This document shows positions 47,646 through 48,371 of a DNA stretch of 48,371 nucleotides, piece by piece. Source of the stretch: an uncultured Prevotellaceae bacterium (lineage in GTDB: Bacteria; Bacteroidota; Bacteroidia; Bacteroidales; Bacteroidaceae); assembly GCA_900315745.1 (NCBI GenBank), contig ONAG01000017.1, forward strand, positions 1-48,371, given 5' to 3'. The notes under the pieces are model-generated. The model was not told the DNA's origin, made no database searches, and was given only the letters and a program-made list of their open reading frames with translations. Position 1 is the stretch's first letter; every line of letters begins with the position of its first letter. The position numbers were made by a program, and so were the translations under genes.

Positions 47646-48371
47646 ATGATGAATACATGGAAACCAAATATGGAAGCTACCAAGCGTCACTATATTGACT
47701 GGTGGAACCATCAGGGAGTGGTCCTCAACATGTGGGAGCATTTCCAGGAAGGCGTGACAGCACATGACGACATCACTCCCCCTCCCCCACCACGTGACCT
47801 CCACCAGAAATGGTTCGACCCCGAATGGCGAGCCCGCTATCTCGACTGGTATGTGGCACACAGTTCGCTGAAAGCCGACATCCTGCCCGTCGCCAACACA
47901 CAATTGGGACCAGGTTCATTAGCTGCCATCCTCGGTGGAGTGTTTGAAGGCGGTGAGGACACCATCTGGATACATCCCCACCCTGATTTCGACCCATCCA
48001 TTCCATTTGACACCAACCACCCCAACTATCTGCTTCACAAGGAATTGCTACGCTGCTGCAAGCAATGCTCACAAGGTCACTACTATGTGGGCATGCCCGA
48101 CCTGATGGAAGGACTCGACGTGTTGGCAGCCCTGAAAGGCACCGACCAGGTGCTCATCGACACCGTCATGCGTCCCGAAGAGGTGGAACGCCAGATGCAA
48201 CGCATCAACGACATATACTTCACCGTATTCGACGAGCTCTACGACATCATCCGCGAAGGCGACGAGATGGCATTCTGCTATTTCTCTTCCTGGGCACCCG
48301 GCAAGATGACCAAATTGCAGAGCGACATCTCAACGATGATAAGTGAGGACGACTACAAGCGCTTTGTGCAG
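47646..48371 (+). CDS. Uroporphyrinogen-decarboxylase-family protein (3' end cut by window edge)
   Basis: An open frame runs to the window edge (242 codons from 47646; an in-frame ATG at 47637 and another at 47649 are alternatives). The sequence is soluble with no signal peptide. It begins RHYIDWWNHQG and contains LPVANTQLGPGSLAAILGG, YYVGMPDLMEGLDVLAALKG and PEEVERQMQRIND. The pattern of a conserved 'PDLMEGLDVLAALKG' followed by a PEEV helix matches the URO-D/MtaA-like barrel family, which includes heme-pathway decarboxylases and corrinoid methyltransferases. Many Bacteroidetes carry such proteins beside glycan genes, and the reaction of these members is not established. The C-terminal half is needed to say more. 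Confidence 0.75.
   Translation, partial: MMNTWKPNMEATKRHYIDWWNHQGVVLNMWEHFQEGVTAHDDITPPPPPRDLHQKWFDPEWRARYLDWYVAHSSLKADILPVANTQLGPGSLAAILGGVFEGGEDTIWIHPHPDFDPSIPFDTNHPNYLLHKELLRCCKQCSQGHYYVGMPDLMEGLDVLAALKGTDQVLIDTVMRPEEVERQMQRINDIYFTVFDELYDIIREGDEMAFCYFSSWAPGKMTKLQSDISTMISEDDYKRFVQ

Overview
The window looks like a chromosomal segment of a gut or oral Bacteroidales, most likely Prevotellaceae (Prevotella/Segatella-like). Five signs point there: two SusC/SusD pairs; many secreted proteins with Bacteroidetes lipoprotein signals (Cys followed by acidic residues); C-terminal domains resembling type IX secretion (T9SS) tails; promoters of the Bacteroidetes type (-7 box TAnnTTTG, in several cases with a -33 TTTG about 20 nt upstream); and A-rich ribosome-binding regions without strong Shine-Dalgarno sequences. 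No tRNA, rRNA, CRISPR array, transposase or integrase was seen.

Layout. (1) 1-1551, minus strand: a truncated secreted protein and a small TPR protein. (2) 1682-8054, minus strand: a compact leucine/branched-chain operon, leuA-leuC-leuD-second LeuA-like synthase-leuB. Upstream of leuA is an unannotated attenuator: a consensus promoter, a 22-codon isoleucine-rich leader peptide, a 9-bp antiterminator pairing and a 10-bp terminator hairpin with a T6 tract. The isoleucine bias suggests that the second synthase is citramalate synthase and that the operon serves isoleucine as well as leucine. (3) 8093-10402, minus: an SGNH hydrolase lipoprotein and dnaB. (4) 10550-16567, plus: a secreted GH51 arabinofuranosidase, then a phosphate-acyltransferase gene and uvrA. 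A 131-bp imperfect inverted repeat overlaps the promoter of the acyltransferase gene.

(5) 16739-43563, plus: a roughly 27-kb polysaccharide-utilization-like locus. Seven tightly spaced genes come first: FAS1 lipoprotein, SusC, SusD, FAS1 lipoprotein, FAS1-like lipoprotein, a second and divergent SusC, and a second SusD. A hairpin and a new promoter separate these from a 1242-residue multi-domain secreted protein. After a terminator and another promoter come a GH98-family endo-glycosidase and a CotH-kinase protein. Three accessory secreted proteins share modules: a CBM4/9/22-like domain occurs in the 1242-residue and CotH proteins, and a second unnamed domain occurs in the 1242-residue and GH98 proteins. 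In the CotH protein the carbohydrate-binding module appears to be inserted inside a chitobiase-C-terminal-like domain.

(6) 43600-47205, minus: a GH31 alpha-glycosidase (alpha-xylosidase-like) followed by a CapF-type reductase/cupin. (7) 47339-48371, plus: a roughly 430-bp intergenic stretch, then the start of a uroporphyrinogen-decarboxylase-like gene cut by the window end.

Inferred function: GH51, GH31, GH98 and the xylanase-type binding modules fit an arabinoxylan or other complex hemicellulose as substrate, although GH98 also includes enzymes acting on blood-group glycans. No dedicated regulator (hybrid two-component system, SusR or ECF sigma/anti-sigma) lies in the window. The FAS1 lipoproteins and CotH protein are the least understood parts and the best candidates for an undescribed surface system.
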